A model generated the notes under the pieces. That model did not search any database. It saw only the letters and a list, made by a program, of their open reading frames with translations, and was not told the origin of the DNA. DNA of 64,000 nucleotides. Origin: Peromyscus leucopus. Its lineage: Eukaryota > Chordata > Mammalia > Rodentia > Cricetidae. Positions 34,310 through 45,411 of this stretch are shown in pieces (the first letter of the stretch is position 1; every line of letters starts with the position of its first letter). A program made the position numbers and the translations under genes. The stretch is from positions 39,582,456 to 39,646,455 of the forward strand of contig NC_051070.1 in NCBI RefSeq assembly GCF_004664715.2, read 5' to 3'.

Positions 34310-36310
34310 GTTCAACCTTTGGAATTATACCCGAAATATGCTCCATCCTATCACAAGGACATTTGCTCAACTGTATTCCTAGCAGCTTTATTCATAATGA
34401 TCAGAAACTGAAGAAACCTAGATGTCCTTCAACCAAAGAATGGATAAAGAAAATATGGTACACTTACACAATGGAGGATTACTCAGCTGTTAAAAACAAT
34501 GACATCATGAAATTTGCAGGCAAAGGATGGAACTAAAAAAAATATCATCCTGAGAAAAGTAATTCAGACCCAGAAAGAAAAACATGGTATGTACTCACTT
34601 ATAAGTGGATATTAACTGTTTAGTAGAGGATAATGTTACAATTAACAGACACAGAGAGGCTAAGTAAGAAGGATCGCTCTAGGGGAACTCATGGATCTCC
34701 CAGGGAAGGAGAAAAAGAATAGATAATGCGGGTGGACTGGGTGGATGTGGGATCAGGCGGGATCATCAGATGGGTGAGGGAAGGGAAGAGGGACAGATTA
34801 TGGGGAGATGTGACTGGAATTGGGGTCATTTGGAGGGCAATGTGGAAAATTAGTACAGTAGAACCTTCCTGAAACTTATGAAGGTGACCCTAGTTAGGAC
34901 TTCTAGTAATGGAGGATATAAAGGAAGAACTAGCCATCTTCTCTAATTAGGCAGTCATCCATTGGTACTGAGACAACAACACAGCCATAAAACCTTCTAC
35001 CCATAATCTGCCCTGCCTACAAGATGTGCTGGGGCATTGGGGGCTCATAGTTTGTGGGAGACGCCATACAATGACTGTTCTAACTTGAACTCATTCCAGG
35101 AAAGGGATCTATGCCTGACACTAGCTGCAGAGCCAGGAGTAAAAACTGGCTGGCTCAGAGACCTAGCATCATATATGACTAAGACAAAAAAAGTCAATGA
35201 AATGATTCCTAACGATATTCTTCTCTACTCTTTGATCTTTACCTAGTGCAGCTGTCACTGGAGAGGCTTCCTCCAGCAACTAATAGGAGCAGATGCAGAA
35301 ACCAAGAGCCAAATATTAGGTGGAACTTGGAGAACCCTACAAAGAGATGGAGGAAGGATCATAGGAACCATGGGGGTCCAGGACATGAGGAAACACGGCC
35401 CACAGAATCATCTAAGCAAGGCTCATAGGGGCTCACAGAGAGTGAATCAGTAATTATGGGGCTGTCATGGGTCTGCTCTAGGTTCTCTGCCTATATATTG
35501 TGTTTGTTTAGCTTGGTTTTTTTGGAGGGGAGGGATTCCTAACAGAGGTAGTAGGGGTATCTCTAACTCTTTTGCCTGCTATTGAAACCATTTTCCTCCT
35601 ACTTTGTTGCCTCATCCAGCCTTGATATAAGGGTTTCTGCTTAGTCTAATTGCATCTTGTTATGCCATGTTTGGTTGATGGCCTTAGGAGACATGCTCTT
35701 TTCTGAAGGGAAAGGAAGAAGTGGATCTGAGGGGTAGGGGCTGTGGGAGGGGGGCTGGGAGGGGAGGAGAGTGTAGATGTAGTTCTAAATGGTCTTATTA
35801 AATAAGAAACACAGAGCCAAATAAAGAGTTAAAAGCCCAGAGATCGAGCAGTAGCCAAGACCTAAGACCACCTTATCTTACCACTTGCTAATGTCACTTC
35901 CCCTGAGAGAGAGAAATCTTCTTCCTGTGTCCAGTCTTTTTATTGACTTTCTGTTCTGCCTTCTCATTGGTTCTAAACCCAACTGCATGACTTCTCCATC
36001 ACTGCCTGTTTATACAGACCTCCAGGTCTCTATGGTTGGTACTGGGATTAAAGGCGTGTGTCACCTTGCTGACTATGTCCTTGAACACACAGAGATTTTG
36101 CCTGCCATGTGATCGGATTAAGGGCATATGCTACCACCACCAGACTTCTGCTTAATGGCTTGCTCTTAGCTCTGATCCCCAGGCAACTTTATTGACATGC
36201 AAATAAAATCACATTTCAGCACAAATAAAATATCACCATAGGAGAGTAGGGAGGCTGAGGTGGGGATGCATTGTACTAAGAAGAATAAATCAAAAGAAAA
36301 AGAAAAAAAT
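34310..36310 (+). mobile_element. Lx-type L1 3' end (ORF2 C-terminus plus long 3' UTR), split by an LTR
   Basis: 34310-34600 is the decayed end of ORF2 ('gatgtccttcaaccaaagaatggataaagaaaatatgg', 'tatgtactcacttataagtgg'). The long 3' UTR follows (about 34600-35777): 'tgaccctagttaggacttctagtaatggagg', 'aatgattcctaacgatattcttctc', 'cttttgcctgctattgaaacc', and a G-rich run. The UTR end resumes at 36241 ('gatgcattgtactaagaagaataaat') after an inserted LTR. Stops interrupt all frames. Frames at 35037-35428 are within the UTR. Confidence 0.88.
35778..36238 (+). mobile_element. LTR, family 3, inserted in the L1 3' UTR
   Basis: Starts 'tgtagttctaaatggtctta' and ends 'aaaatatcacca'. I recognise the text 'taagaaacacagagccaaat', 'ctcattggttctaaacccaa' and 'gacctccaggtctctatgg' as a frequent rodent LTR. 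It holds two antisense B1-like stretches ('actgggattaaaggcgtgtgtcacc' and 'tcggattaagggcatatgc'). 'ggagagt' occurs on both sides but the L1 is purine-rich there, so I do not claim a duplication. The 75-codon frame at 35885-36112 is non-coding. Confidence 0.75.
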
Positions 36311-37599
36311 AAACTGTAAGTAATTACAAAAGATTTAATCCTATGTACTTTCTTTGAATTCCATGTATTATATGACCACTTTACATATAGCAGTCAAAAT
36401 TAATTACCTGAGAGGGAAATGAATCTTACAACTTTGCACCTAGCACAGAGGCTAAAATCATCTACTAGTAAATGAAACAGACTACAGGGACTGATAGAGG
36501 CATCAGTCTGCATGTTGATAAGCATATATCTTTATGTGCACATGTTCTATATGTTTGTTCACAACATGCACCTCCCTTTTCCTCTTTTGTCATTCATGCC
36601 TGATTGATCCCTGTCTTTATCATGTCGTTTGCTTTAATTGGAATGTGTGTTCTTGACAATTAGATGGATGTTTAATTTCTCCATTTATAGATTGACAGAC
36701 CAGATTGTTTTTTATTTATCCATTTATTTAACATTTATTTATTTTCGTGAATACAAGATAAACTTTATTCCTTTCAGCGCTGTGAAGCCTAAAGTCTCCC
36801 ACATGCTGGCCAGTGTTCTGCTGCTGAGTCACACCTCCAGAAACAATCTCCAGGTTGGGGGATCCTTGGCTCTCTATCAGTTATTCATAAATGTCAACCT
36901 CCAAACAAATGGAATTACTGTAGAAGGAACATTGTATTATGTGGTTCTACTGCTTGTTTTTCCACAAATTGCTTAAAACTGTTAGACTTGGATGGGCTGG
37001 CATTTATACAAACTGTATGAATTATGAGCTGTAGAAATTATTCATAACGATCATATAAAAGCTGAAAATGATAAAGCAAACATTGAAATTGTATCAAGTA
37101 AGCAAGCTTATCTTTTCTTAGATTTTAATTATAATACATAATTACAACTTGAAATTAATTGATCTTAGGCAGCATCAATAAAGCCTTGTTTTAGATAAAC
37201 ATTTAAAATGCAATTAATCCTGAAATTTGATACAAGGCTATCTATTATGTGATCACACATTTTTATATTTTGTGCCTTTTCACATGTGAACAAAGAAAGA
37301 ACAGTGAGATTTGCTCCTTACTAAAGGCATTCCTCTATAACCTGTACGGATTCAGTATGCTTTTCCTTGCGTAAACACCAATCCCTAATTCCCTCCACAT
37401 TTATTCAAACAATTGTGCATATATATTATTGCAAATCACAATTTACATTGTGTTATTTCTGGAGCAAAAAAATTTCATAGTCGAGGAGGAAGAAAGAGAA
37501 TGAGGAAAGAGGGAAGTGAGGGCATTAAGAAAACAAGGCTTTCTAAATCAACAAGTTCGACACACATATGAACTCAGTGACACACATATGAATTCAGAG
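36311..37599. other. AT-rich DNA with a possible ID remnant
   Basis: At 36785-36845 the text 'agtctcccacatgctgg...tgctgctgagtcacacctccag' resembles the reversed head of an ID/B4-type SINE. The 112-codon frame at 36638-36976 runs across it and I find no domain in it. Otherwise nothing recognised. Confidence 0.5.
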
Positions 37600-37960
37600 A
37601 GACTGAGACAGCATGATAGGGAATGCACAGGGTTGCAACAGGCCCCTGTATATCTTATGGCTTCTAGTTTAGTACTTTTATGGGATTCCTTGGTGTGGGA
37701 AAGAGTTGGTTGTTGTTCCTTGGGCTTTCTTTTCAGGTCTTTTCTTTGATTGCTTTCTCCAATTGAATGTGTTAGTCTTTGTTTTATCTTATTATAATTT
37801 GTTATTATCCCTTATAAACCTCTTAATTTTCTAATGAGAGACAGAAACGTATTAGATCTGCATGGGAGAGGAGGTAGGGAGAAACTGAGGGGAATCGAGG
37901 AACAGGAAACATTAATCAAGATATATTATATAAGAGAAATATCAACTATTTTTAGAAAAA
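37600..37960 (+). mobile_element. Old L1 3' UTR end
   Basis: 'cctgtatatcttatggcttc', 'tagatctgcatgggagaggaggtagggag', a purine stretch and 'aatcaagatatattatataagag' fit an old Lx-type L1 3' end. It is diverged and no flanking duplication is visible. Confidence 0.6.
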
Positions 37961-39104
37961 AATGGTTCAAAGATTTAAACAAACATATCTCTTATTTTAC
38001 GTAGTCTGTACAAGCTATAAGGCAATGTCCGGTTTTCTCTGGATTTAGAGAGATTTTCAGTTTAAGTACAAATAAAGATACAGTCTTTAAACAAGTAGTA
38101 TTTTTTTATTTTATTTTACAGTACCATTCAGTTCTACATATCAGCCATGGATTCCCTTGTTCTCCCCGCTCCCACCCCTCTCCCCTTCCCCCCAGGCCAC
38201 CCTCTATTCCCACCTCCTCCAGGGCAAAGCCTCCCCCTAGGACTGAGATCAACCTGGTAGACTCAGTCCAGGCAGGTCCAGTCCCCTCCTCGCAGGCCGA
38301 GCTAAGTGACCTTGCATAAGCCCCAGGTTTCAAACAGCTAACTCATGCAATGAGCACAGGACCCGGTCCCACTGCCTGGATGCCTCCCAAATAGATCAAG
38401 CCTATCAACTGTCTCACCCATTCAAAGAGCCTGATCCAGTTGGGGGCCCCTCAGCCACTGGTTCATAGTTCATGTGTTTCCATTCGTTTGGCTGTTTGTC
38501 CCTGTGCTTTATCCAACCTTGGTTTCAACAATTCTTGCTCATATAAACCCTCCTCTTTCTTGCTAATTAGACACCTGGAGCTCCACCCGGGGCCTAGCCG
38601 TGGATCTCTGCATCTGGTTCTCTCAGTCATTGGATGGGGTTTCTAGCACGACAATTAGGGTGTTTGGCCATCCCATAACCAGAGTAGGTCATTTTGGGCT
38701 GTCTCTCAACCATTGCCAGCAGTCTATTATGGGAGTATCTTTATGGATTTCTGTGGTCCTCACTAGCACTTTGCTTTTTCCTGTTCTCATGTGGTCTTCA
38801 TTTACCATGATCTCCTATTCCTTGTTCTCCCTCTCTGTTCTTGATCCAGCTGGGATCTCCCGTTCCCCAAAACCTCTCTGTCCCTCGACCCTCGCCCTTC
38901 ATTACCCCCATTCATGTCCAGGCTGTTCATTTAGATCTTATCCATTTCTCCGTCTTTGGGCAATCCCTGTGTCTTTCTTAGGGTCCTATTTTCCAGATAG
39001 TCTCCCTGGTGATGTGAGTAGCAGTCCAGTCATCCTTGTTCCACATCTAGTATCCTCCTATGAGTGAGTACATACCATGTTTGACTTTCTGAGTCTGGGT
39101 TACC

Positions 39105-39434
39105 TCACTCAGGATGATTTTTTTCTAGATATATCCATTTGCCTGCAAACCTCATGATGTCATTGTTTTTCTCTGCTAAGTCATACTCCATTGTGTATAT
39201 GTACCACATTTTATTTATCCATTCTTCAGTTGAAGGACATCTAGGTTGTTTCCAGGTTTTGGCTGTTACAAACAATGCTGATATGAACATAGCTGAGCAA
39301 GTGCTCTTGTGGTACAATTGAGCATTCCTTGGGTATATGCCCAAGAGTGGCATAGCTGGATCTTGGGGGAGATTGATTCCCAATTTTCTAAGAAAGTGCC
39401 ATATTGATTTCCAAAGTGATTGTACAAGCTTGCA
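39105..39434 (-). pseudogene. L1 ORF2p C-terminal remnant
   Basis: About 110 in-frame codons read as the end of L1 ORF2p: 'LPQDPAMPLLGIYPRN', then 'KTWKQPRCPSTEEWINKMWY', then 'IYTMEYDLAEKNNDIMRFAG'. This is the cysteine-rich C-terminal segment, far from the endonuclease and reverse transcriptase domains. The frame closes early at 39105, and the first 16 residues of the longer frame (39435-39482) come from the inverted segment. Not functional. Confidence 0.92.
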
Positions 39435-39438
39435 CTGA

Positions 39439-39723
39439 ATATATAAGGAACTCAAGAAATTAGACATCATAATGCCCCACACTCCAATTAAGAAATGGGC
39501 TTTAGAACTAAATAGAGAATTTTCAACAGAGGAAACTCAAATGGCTGAAAGACATTTAAGGAATTGCTCAACATCCCTGATCATCAGGGAAATGCAAATC
39601 AAAACAACTCTAAGATACCACCTTATACCTGTCAGAATGGCTAAGATCAAAAACACTGAAGACACCTTATGCTGGAGAGGATGTGGAGCTAGGGGAACTC
39701 TCCTTCACTGCTGGTGGGAATGC
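39439..39723 (+). pseudogene. Inverted L1 ORF2p segment
   Basis: The plus-strand frame (39472-39729) reads 'PIKKWALELNREFSTEETQM', 'AERHLRNCSTSLIIREMQIK' and 'LRYHLIPVRMAKI', ending 'LLHCWWECK', the ORF2 segment immediately upstream of the minus-strand part. Its orientation opposite to the rest of the insertion is the mark of 5' inversion. Confidence 0.93.
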
Positions 39724-39736
39724 AAGTAGTATTTTT

Positions 39737-40142
39737 AAGCCAGGTGGGAGATGTAGACAGAATGAAAGAAAACTTATTGGAGAGTAACCTTGGCCTACAG
39801 CGAGAAAACTTCCTGTCTGAGAAGGGGATCTATGAACACTATGAGGCGAAGTTCCTTTAGTAAACGCATGTGTACCTATGTCGGAACCAGGAACAGTACA
39901 GAGCAGCCTCTAATTGAGGGCATCTTCACAAATACATGTTTCTAGCACATTCTTCATTGTATTTCTAATATTTCAAAAACAGCCATCTTCTTCATTTTCT
40001 CTTTCTATAGAGATAAGAGTGTTAAGTAGCTCAGTTTAGATTTCTAATATCTAATATTGTGCAGAATATTTAATATAAATACAGTCATGAGCTTTCTTTT
40101 TGGAAGAGAATAGTTATAACTCTGGTTGAAATGTATAACATA
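39737..40142. other. Unrecognised sequence
   Basis: No repeat or gene recognised in the 400 bp between the L1 and the next LTR. Confidence 0.5.
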
Positions 40143-40627
40143 TGTAGCACAAATCTTAAAAGGTCTTATTAATAAAATCAAACCTGAAGCCAGGTATTGG
40201 GATGAATGCTGGAAGATCAGAGAAGCAGAACAAGGCATGGCCACCTCACCTCACCAATTCCTCAGCTGATTTTGATTCCTCAGACTGGAAGCCTCTGAGT
40301 CCTCATCTCGAATGGATCTCAGCTGAACTGCTGCTCAAAAGCCTAAAAGCTTAACCAGTCTCTAGTTCCTGGTTTTCATGCTTTATATACCTTCCTGCTT
40401 CCTGCCATCACTTCCTGGAATTAAAGGTGTGTGTCACCAGTGACTGGCTGTTTCCAGTGTGGGTTTGAACTTGCAGAGATCAAGATGATTTCTGCCTCTG
40501 GAATGCTAGGATTAAAGGTGTGTGTACTTCTATTTTCTGGCTTCTACATCTAGTGGCTGCTATGTTCTCTGACCCCAGATAAGTTTAATAGGCTGTGCAA
40601 TATATTGGGGAACACACTATCACCACA
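40143..40627 (-). mobile_element. LTR, family 1, copy E (3' LTR of an ERV remnant)
   Basis: Reverse complement starts 'tgtggtgatagtgtgttcccc' (at 40627) and ends 'gatttgtgctaca' (at 40143). TATA-like 'tatataa' on the minus strand at 40384-40390. A purine tract ('ggggaaa' in sense) and ERV internal sequence adjoin its 5' side at 40628, so it is a 3' LTR. It includes B1-like text as in copies A and B. No matching flank was found on the far side. Confidence 0.87.
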
Positions 40628-41195
40628 TTTCCCCTTTTTTGTCTAAAATGAAAAAAAAAAACCTATGGTTAACACAAGAAAACTATGTCCAATAAGTATA
40701 TACAATATATATAGTCAAGAATTACATTAACAATATCCATTAACATTTGACAGATTCAGACAAAAAAAAAAACTCCATTAAGATATAACAATGTCCAGTC
40801 CATTAACATTTGACAAATTCAGACAAAAATTTTTTATTACTTATCCTATTTAAAACAAGTAGTTCCTTTTTAAAAGTAGATTCAATAATCTCCCTTTTTA
40901 TCTTATCATATTCATTTTCTATTTTTTCTGAGTAGATCCAAAAATCTACCTTTTAACTTATCATTTCTATATTTTCCTTTTTTTTCAGAGTAGTTTCAAT
41001 GATCTACCCTTTTCTATATCCTCTTTTTTTCTTTTTTTTAAACAAGAACCCTGTATCTAATCTCCTTTGTTTAGCCTTTCTTTTTGACCATTAACAACTA
41101 ATAACTTGTAACCAACCATAGTGAACAATGACACTACCCATAACTCATAAATGACTAAAAAACATCCACCCAAACTCTTGGGAATGTCAGCGTCA
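40628..41195 (-). pseudogene. 3' internal remnant of an ERV
   Basis: Sense (minus) text ends in a purine tract before the LTR and contains a repeated block, seen on the plus strand as 'ccattaacatttgacagattcagac' near 40738 and again near 40800. Further in, 'aaaagtagattcaataatctccc' and related lines form a threefold degenerate series (40870-41000) shared with 31.1-31.2 kb. No coding frame. The 5' part and 5' LTR are missing. Confidence 0.75.
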
Positions 41196-41204
41196 TTTTC
41201 TTAA

Positions 41205-41298
41205 ATAGTTTTTCGAGACAGAGTTCTTCTCTGTATATTTGTGCCTTTCCTGGAACTCACTTGGTAGCCCAGGCTGGCCTCGAACTCACAGAGATCCA
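41205..41298 (-). mobile_element. Truncated B1 (3' half only)
   Basis: 'ttttcgagacagagttcttctctg' to 'ggcctcgaactcacagagatccac' is the reversed 3' half of a B1 of the 'ccaggaaaggcac' type. The 5' half is missing and the sequence changes abruptly to an LTR tail. Confidence 0.9.
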
Positions 41299-41336
41299 CT
41301 TGGTTTGTTTTATTAATAAGAACTTTTAAGATTTTG
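41299..41336 (+). mobile_element. LTR family 1 tail fragment
   Basis: 'ttggtttgttttattaataagaacttttaagatttt' equals the last part of the family 1 LTR, in the orientation opposite to copy E. Its junctions with the B1 on the left and the L1 on the right are abrupt. Confidence 0.8.
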
Positions 41337-41585
41337 GGAATACGGCGCCTGTGGTGTGACACCTTGCACAGCCTTGGTGCAGTGGGAAGGGGCTTGGACC
41401 TGCCTAGGCTCAGTGTGCTGGGCTCTGCTGACTCCCCATGGGAGACCTTGATTTGGGGGATGTGGGGATTCAGAGTGGTATGGGAGAGAGGGCTGGGAGG
41501 TGGGAGGAGGGAGGAGGTGGGATCTGTGGGTGGTGTGTAGAGGAAGTTGAAAATTCCTTAATAAAGAAAAAATGAAAAAGAAAAG
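41337..41585 (+). mobile_element. L1 3' UTR end, G-rich variant
   Basis: 'cacagccttggtgcagtgg', 'tgctgactccccatgggagacc', a long G-rich purine stretch and 'ttccttaataaagaaaaaatg' form a short L1 3' end. Frames of 68 and 92 codons over it on opposite strands are artefacts of the stop-poor G/C run. Confidence 0.75.
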
Positions 41586-42029
41586 ACTCATGCTACAAAC
41601 ATATATTTCATTTAAGACATACTTAAAACATTCACTATGTATTAAATATTATTTGAACTAATAATGGTGGCTAATTTAAAATTATAAATCCTAGTATTGA
41701 TTATGTAATGTCTAAGGAGATACTTTGCAGTTGAGTACACTTACACACAGCCCACTTTAATGACTGAGAGTGATTTCTTACACTATTTAAAAAATACTTT
41801 CTGATGTTTTAACTAAAATAGAATTACATCACTTTCTCCCTTCCTTCTCCTGCCTGCATAGACTCTGAAGCACCGTCCCTCTGATTACGTTCATGCCGCC
41901 CCTCTCAATGTGACAGTCTTTTTTTCTTTACCAGTGCTGCACAAAAGAAGACATTTATCCTGCTGAGTCCATTTTTGTAGTTTGCGTGGATATGGTTTCA
42001 TCAGTTTGTATTTGATAAGCAACGATGGG
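41586..42029. other. Unrecognised sequence left of the tandem array
   Basis: AT-rich to 41830, then a more balanced stretch ('gactctgaagcaccgtccctctgattacg...') that may belong to the same larger element as the array that follows. It ends in a G run at about 42027-42036. Confidence 0.5.
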
Positions 42030-43053
42030 GGGGGGGCACATCCCTGGGAGAGGCCTGACTCCAAGGCGGCCCTCGGACACTCACAATGCCCCAGGTAGAC
42101 CCAGGCCCAGGCCCACAGAGCCTTCAGTGGTAACAGGTGCCGTGGATATCAGCACAGACCCTGGCTGCTGCAGGGCCATGGAGCCAGACACGGCCTTGGC
42201 GGCAGCTCAGGCCTCAACATCACCATAGCCCTGGGTGGCAGCACAGGCCACTATAATATGAACCGTCCTGGCAGCAGCGTGACCCTCAGGCGCTGACACG
42301 GGCTCAAGTTTCCGCCCAGGCATTTATTTACATAGCTTTCAGTGGTAACAAGAGCCACAGATACTGATGCAGACCCTGACTACATTAGAGCCGTGGATTC
42401 AGACTTGGCACTCTTTAGCAGAGAGGTCCCAGGATAATTTAATGTCCTCAGGTGGCAGCCCAGGCAACCCAGATTGGAATGTGCCCAGCAGTGGCACATC
42501 CCTCAGGCGCCATCATGGCTACAGGTGGCATCTCAGAACCCAGGCATCCTTATCGCCTTTGGCGGCAACATGGCCCATGGACATCAATACAGACCTGGGC
42601 TGCAATAAGACTGCTGACCCAGACATCGTTTTCAGCAGCAGCCTGGGCCAGGATGTAACTATAACCCTGAGTGGCAACACAGGCCACTCATATAGGCATT
42701 GTCCTGACTGTATGGAGGCCCTTGGATACTAACATGGTCCCAGTTGGCGAACCAGACCCTGGGCATCCACACAGCCTTCAGTGGTAACAGGGATGTGGAT
42801 AACAACATAGACACTGGTTGCTGCAGGGCCACAGACACAGACATGGCCCTACACTGCAGCTCTGGCCCAGATGTCAACAAGCTCTGGGTGACAATGTAGG
42901 CCACTCAGATCTGTAAGGCCCCAGCTGCAGCATGACCCTTGGATAACATCATGTCCTCAGGTATCAGCTGAGACCCCGGTCATCTTCATGGCCTTACATG
43001 ATTAACAGGAGCCATAGACATCAGCATGAACCTTAGCTGCAGCAAGGCTATCC
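42030..43053 (+). repeat. GC-rich degenerate tandem array, about 218-bp monomers
   Basis: A landmark 'ccttcagtggtaacagg' and its variants recur with the 'cagtgg' position at 42125, 42340, 42560, 42779 and about 42996, spacings of 215-220. Second landmarks keep the same spacing: 'gacatcaacacagaccctggctgc'-like, 'gccactca', and 'gcagcatgacccttgga' (42271, 42485, 42707, 42921). So about four and a half diverged copies lie head to tail. GC content is far above the surroundings. I recall similar text elsewhere in rodent genomes but cannot name it. Frames of 67, 121, 68 and 81 codons here reflect low stop density and are not shared between monomers. Confidence 0.85.
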
Positions 43054-45130
43054 TCTGTCCGCCTCTAATCATGCCAGGCATGGAGGTGGATGCTTCTATT
43101 TGCCCAGGGCAGATAGTCCCAGGCAGGCTTGTCTGTGCGTTGATTTTTGTATCCTGCTGGAAGTTTAACTGTAGGATTATGTAGATAGGAATATTTGACT
43201 TATTCTTTTCTACTTCCTTTCCTTTTATTCATTTTTTTTGGTAGTCAAAATGCCCTTGTTGAGATCTTGAGCACATTTTGAATAAGAGAAAGCCCTGCTC
43301 TTGTTTGTGATCATAGAGGAAACAATCTGTTCACCCACATTTAGGGTAAATTTTATGCATCTTTATATCTTTATCATAAAAGGATGCTGAACACTGTAAA
43401 AATGATTCTGTGCCTCTTTTAAGCATATCACATGATAGCCTAGATTTAAATACTTAATATGTTTTATTATATTTATTGATTATGTATTTTAAGCTGACTG
43501 CATCTGAGGAATGACACACACATACTTGTTTCTAATGGACTCATGAGTTCATTTTGCAAGTATGTTTTAGAAAATCTTTGTCTTGATATTTATCATGGTA
43601 ATTGGCATTTAGTTTTGGATTCAAGGTAATCCTTGATTCATAGAATTCATTATGTAGTGTTCCTTCATTTTCTATTTGTGGAACAGTTTGAGACACATTG
43701 ATGTGACCTCTTCACTAAATGATAATTTTCTTTAAAAGAAAAAGTATCTTTAAGGAAATTTCAGTCTTTCCTGAATATTCTGCTATTAGAAGTGCTTAAA
43801 ATCTAGCTTCTTTAACAAATTATCTCCAGAAAATTAATAGGCTTTTTAAACAAAAACCACACCAGAATCAAAATCCACAAATATTGATTGCATACTCAGT
43901 GGTCATATAGAGAGCAGTTGTGTTTTACATATTTCATATTACTGAAAACAGGACCAGCAATCACACTGGGGAAATTTCATTACTCTGGAGTAGGTAGGAC
44001 ATCATAGATGAAAAAAGTCCCTTAATTCTACTGTTATTTCTATCTTCCACTATATATCTTCCCTCAGTTATTTCTCCAAGGGGAAACAGACATGATTTTT
44101 AAATTTACACAAAAATATGAAGGTGTACGCTTCTTTCTTGTTAAAGTAGGAATTTTGAAGCAAAATGGGGCCATATTTTTGTTTGCTCATTGAAACAGAT
44201 TTAAATAACATAAAATATGTGCATATACTTTGTTATTCCAAAATTCACAGTGTACCACAATTCTGGCTTTGTTTGTTTGTTTTTCTTTTACTTTTCTGGA
44301 AGTTTACTTAAGTATAATATGGTTTTGCTTGGCATCTCAATATGTCTGGGTATATTTTCTAAGAGTGGCTGTACAATGATCTGCATGAGTCAGCAGTATG
44401 TCTCTTTCAATAACATGGATCAACATTACAGAAACATTATAGAAGAAATACATTAACATTTTCGAAAGCAGAGATGTTACATTTTCCTGTAAAAGTTCTG
44501 TGAAAATGGTAGACTGTTACAGATTCTTGCTCATTTGTTGTCTCTCTCTGGATCTTTTAGGCACGGCAATGTACATACTTTAAATTGGATACATTATATG
44601 TAGTTTTATAGTGAAGTGCTCCCATTATAGCAAATAGTGTTTGTTTATAAATTATTTCCCAATCTAATATGCTGGAAAGTATCTGAGGCATCCCACTTTT
44701 CTCTTTATTGATATGGTTCAAACAAATACTAACAATTCAAATTTATTATCATCTCACAAATTATCTGAAGTCATCTTTTCAGTAAAGATAAAGTTCACAT
44801 AATCTCTTTCTTGAACCAAATACTACAAAAGTAGGCAGCATATCCAGTTGGATCAATGTATCATAATTTTCCTTAAATTATTTATAATCTATTACTTTTG
44901 AATTTGTATTTTCTACGTAACCAAATATAGACTTTTCTATAGCTATGGATGAATATTTTAATGTTATACACAAATATTGGTGCTGATAAAACCCAATAAT
45001 CAATAAACTGGACATACTACTTCAGAAATATAAGTAACTGTAAGAAATCTTATTAAATGGAAAAGTGTTATGATAATGGGTGAAGACATTTACTGACATT
45101 CAGAATGTTAATGCATGCATTCATGATTTT
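43054..45130. other. Mostly AT-rich DNA, nothing recognised
   Basis: The first 110 bp ('gcctctaatcatgccaggcatggagg...') may be the right edge of the element that carries the tandem array. The rest shows no named repeat. The 79-codon frame at 44217-44456 has no known domain. Confidence 0.55.
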
Positions 45131-45240
45131 TCTAATGAGACAGTTTCACATTATAGGTGGCCCAGAACTCCCTAAGTAGAATAGGACTGTCGCCCTCTCT
45201 AGAGTAATGTCATTAAAGCATGTCCCATCATGCCTGGATT
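45131..45240 (-). mobile_element. Old B1-like SINE remnant
   Basis: 'tctaatgagacagtttcacattataggtggcccagaactcc' and 'cattaaagcatgtcccatcatgcctgg' are a heavily mutated reversed B1 with internal loss. It belongs to the oldest B1 layer in this window. Confidence 0.7.
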
Positions 45241-45376
45241 TAGAGACTTTTTGTGTTTACTTTCTAGTTTCTGAGATTATGATATAATTAGATCACCCCC
45301 TTTTCTTTTCTTCCCTTTAAAATATCACATGTATGCTCCCTGCTCTCTTTCAAATTCATGAACTCTTTAATATTTG

Positions 45377-45378
<2 letters not shown>

Positions 45379-45409
<31 letters not shown>
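45379..45409. repeat. (AC)n microsatellite
   Basis: About fifteen AC units abutting the truncated end of the LTR that follows. Confidence 0.95.

Positions 45410-45411
<2 letters not shown>

Larger units (their letters stand above)
38093..39736 (-). mobile_element. L1 with 5' inversion (twin-primed), 13-bp TSD
   Basis: Flanked by identical 'aagtagtattttt' at 38093-38105 and 39724-39736. From 38106 to about 39438 it is L1 on the minus strand: A-rich tail, 3' UTR (to about 39000) and ORF2 C-terminus. From about 39439 to 39723 the next upstream ORF2 segment is inverted (plus strand). The outer end 'gggaatgcaag' continues exactly into the text at the inner break 'tgcaagcttgtac', so nothing or only a few bases were lost. 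Several large frames here (38600-39067, 38440-38646, 39139-39321) are antisense artefacts. Confidence 0.95.

Noticed and set aside
35764..36249. 'ggagagt' on both sides of the family 3 LTR as a target duplication
   Set aside because: The surrounding L1 UTR is rich in such purine words, and the copies do not sit directly at the TG and CA ends.
38600..39067. A 155-codon plus frame, and neighbours at 38440-38646 and 39139-39321
   Set aside because: They are antisense to an L1 3' UTR and ORF2 on the minus strand, so they are shadow frames.
42367..42732. A 121-codon frame in the GC-rich array, possible repeat protein
   Set aside because: The frame spans more than one monomer but adjacent monomers do not keep it, and spacings of 215-220 bp are not consistently multiples of three.
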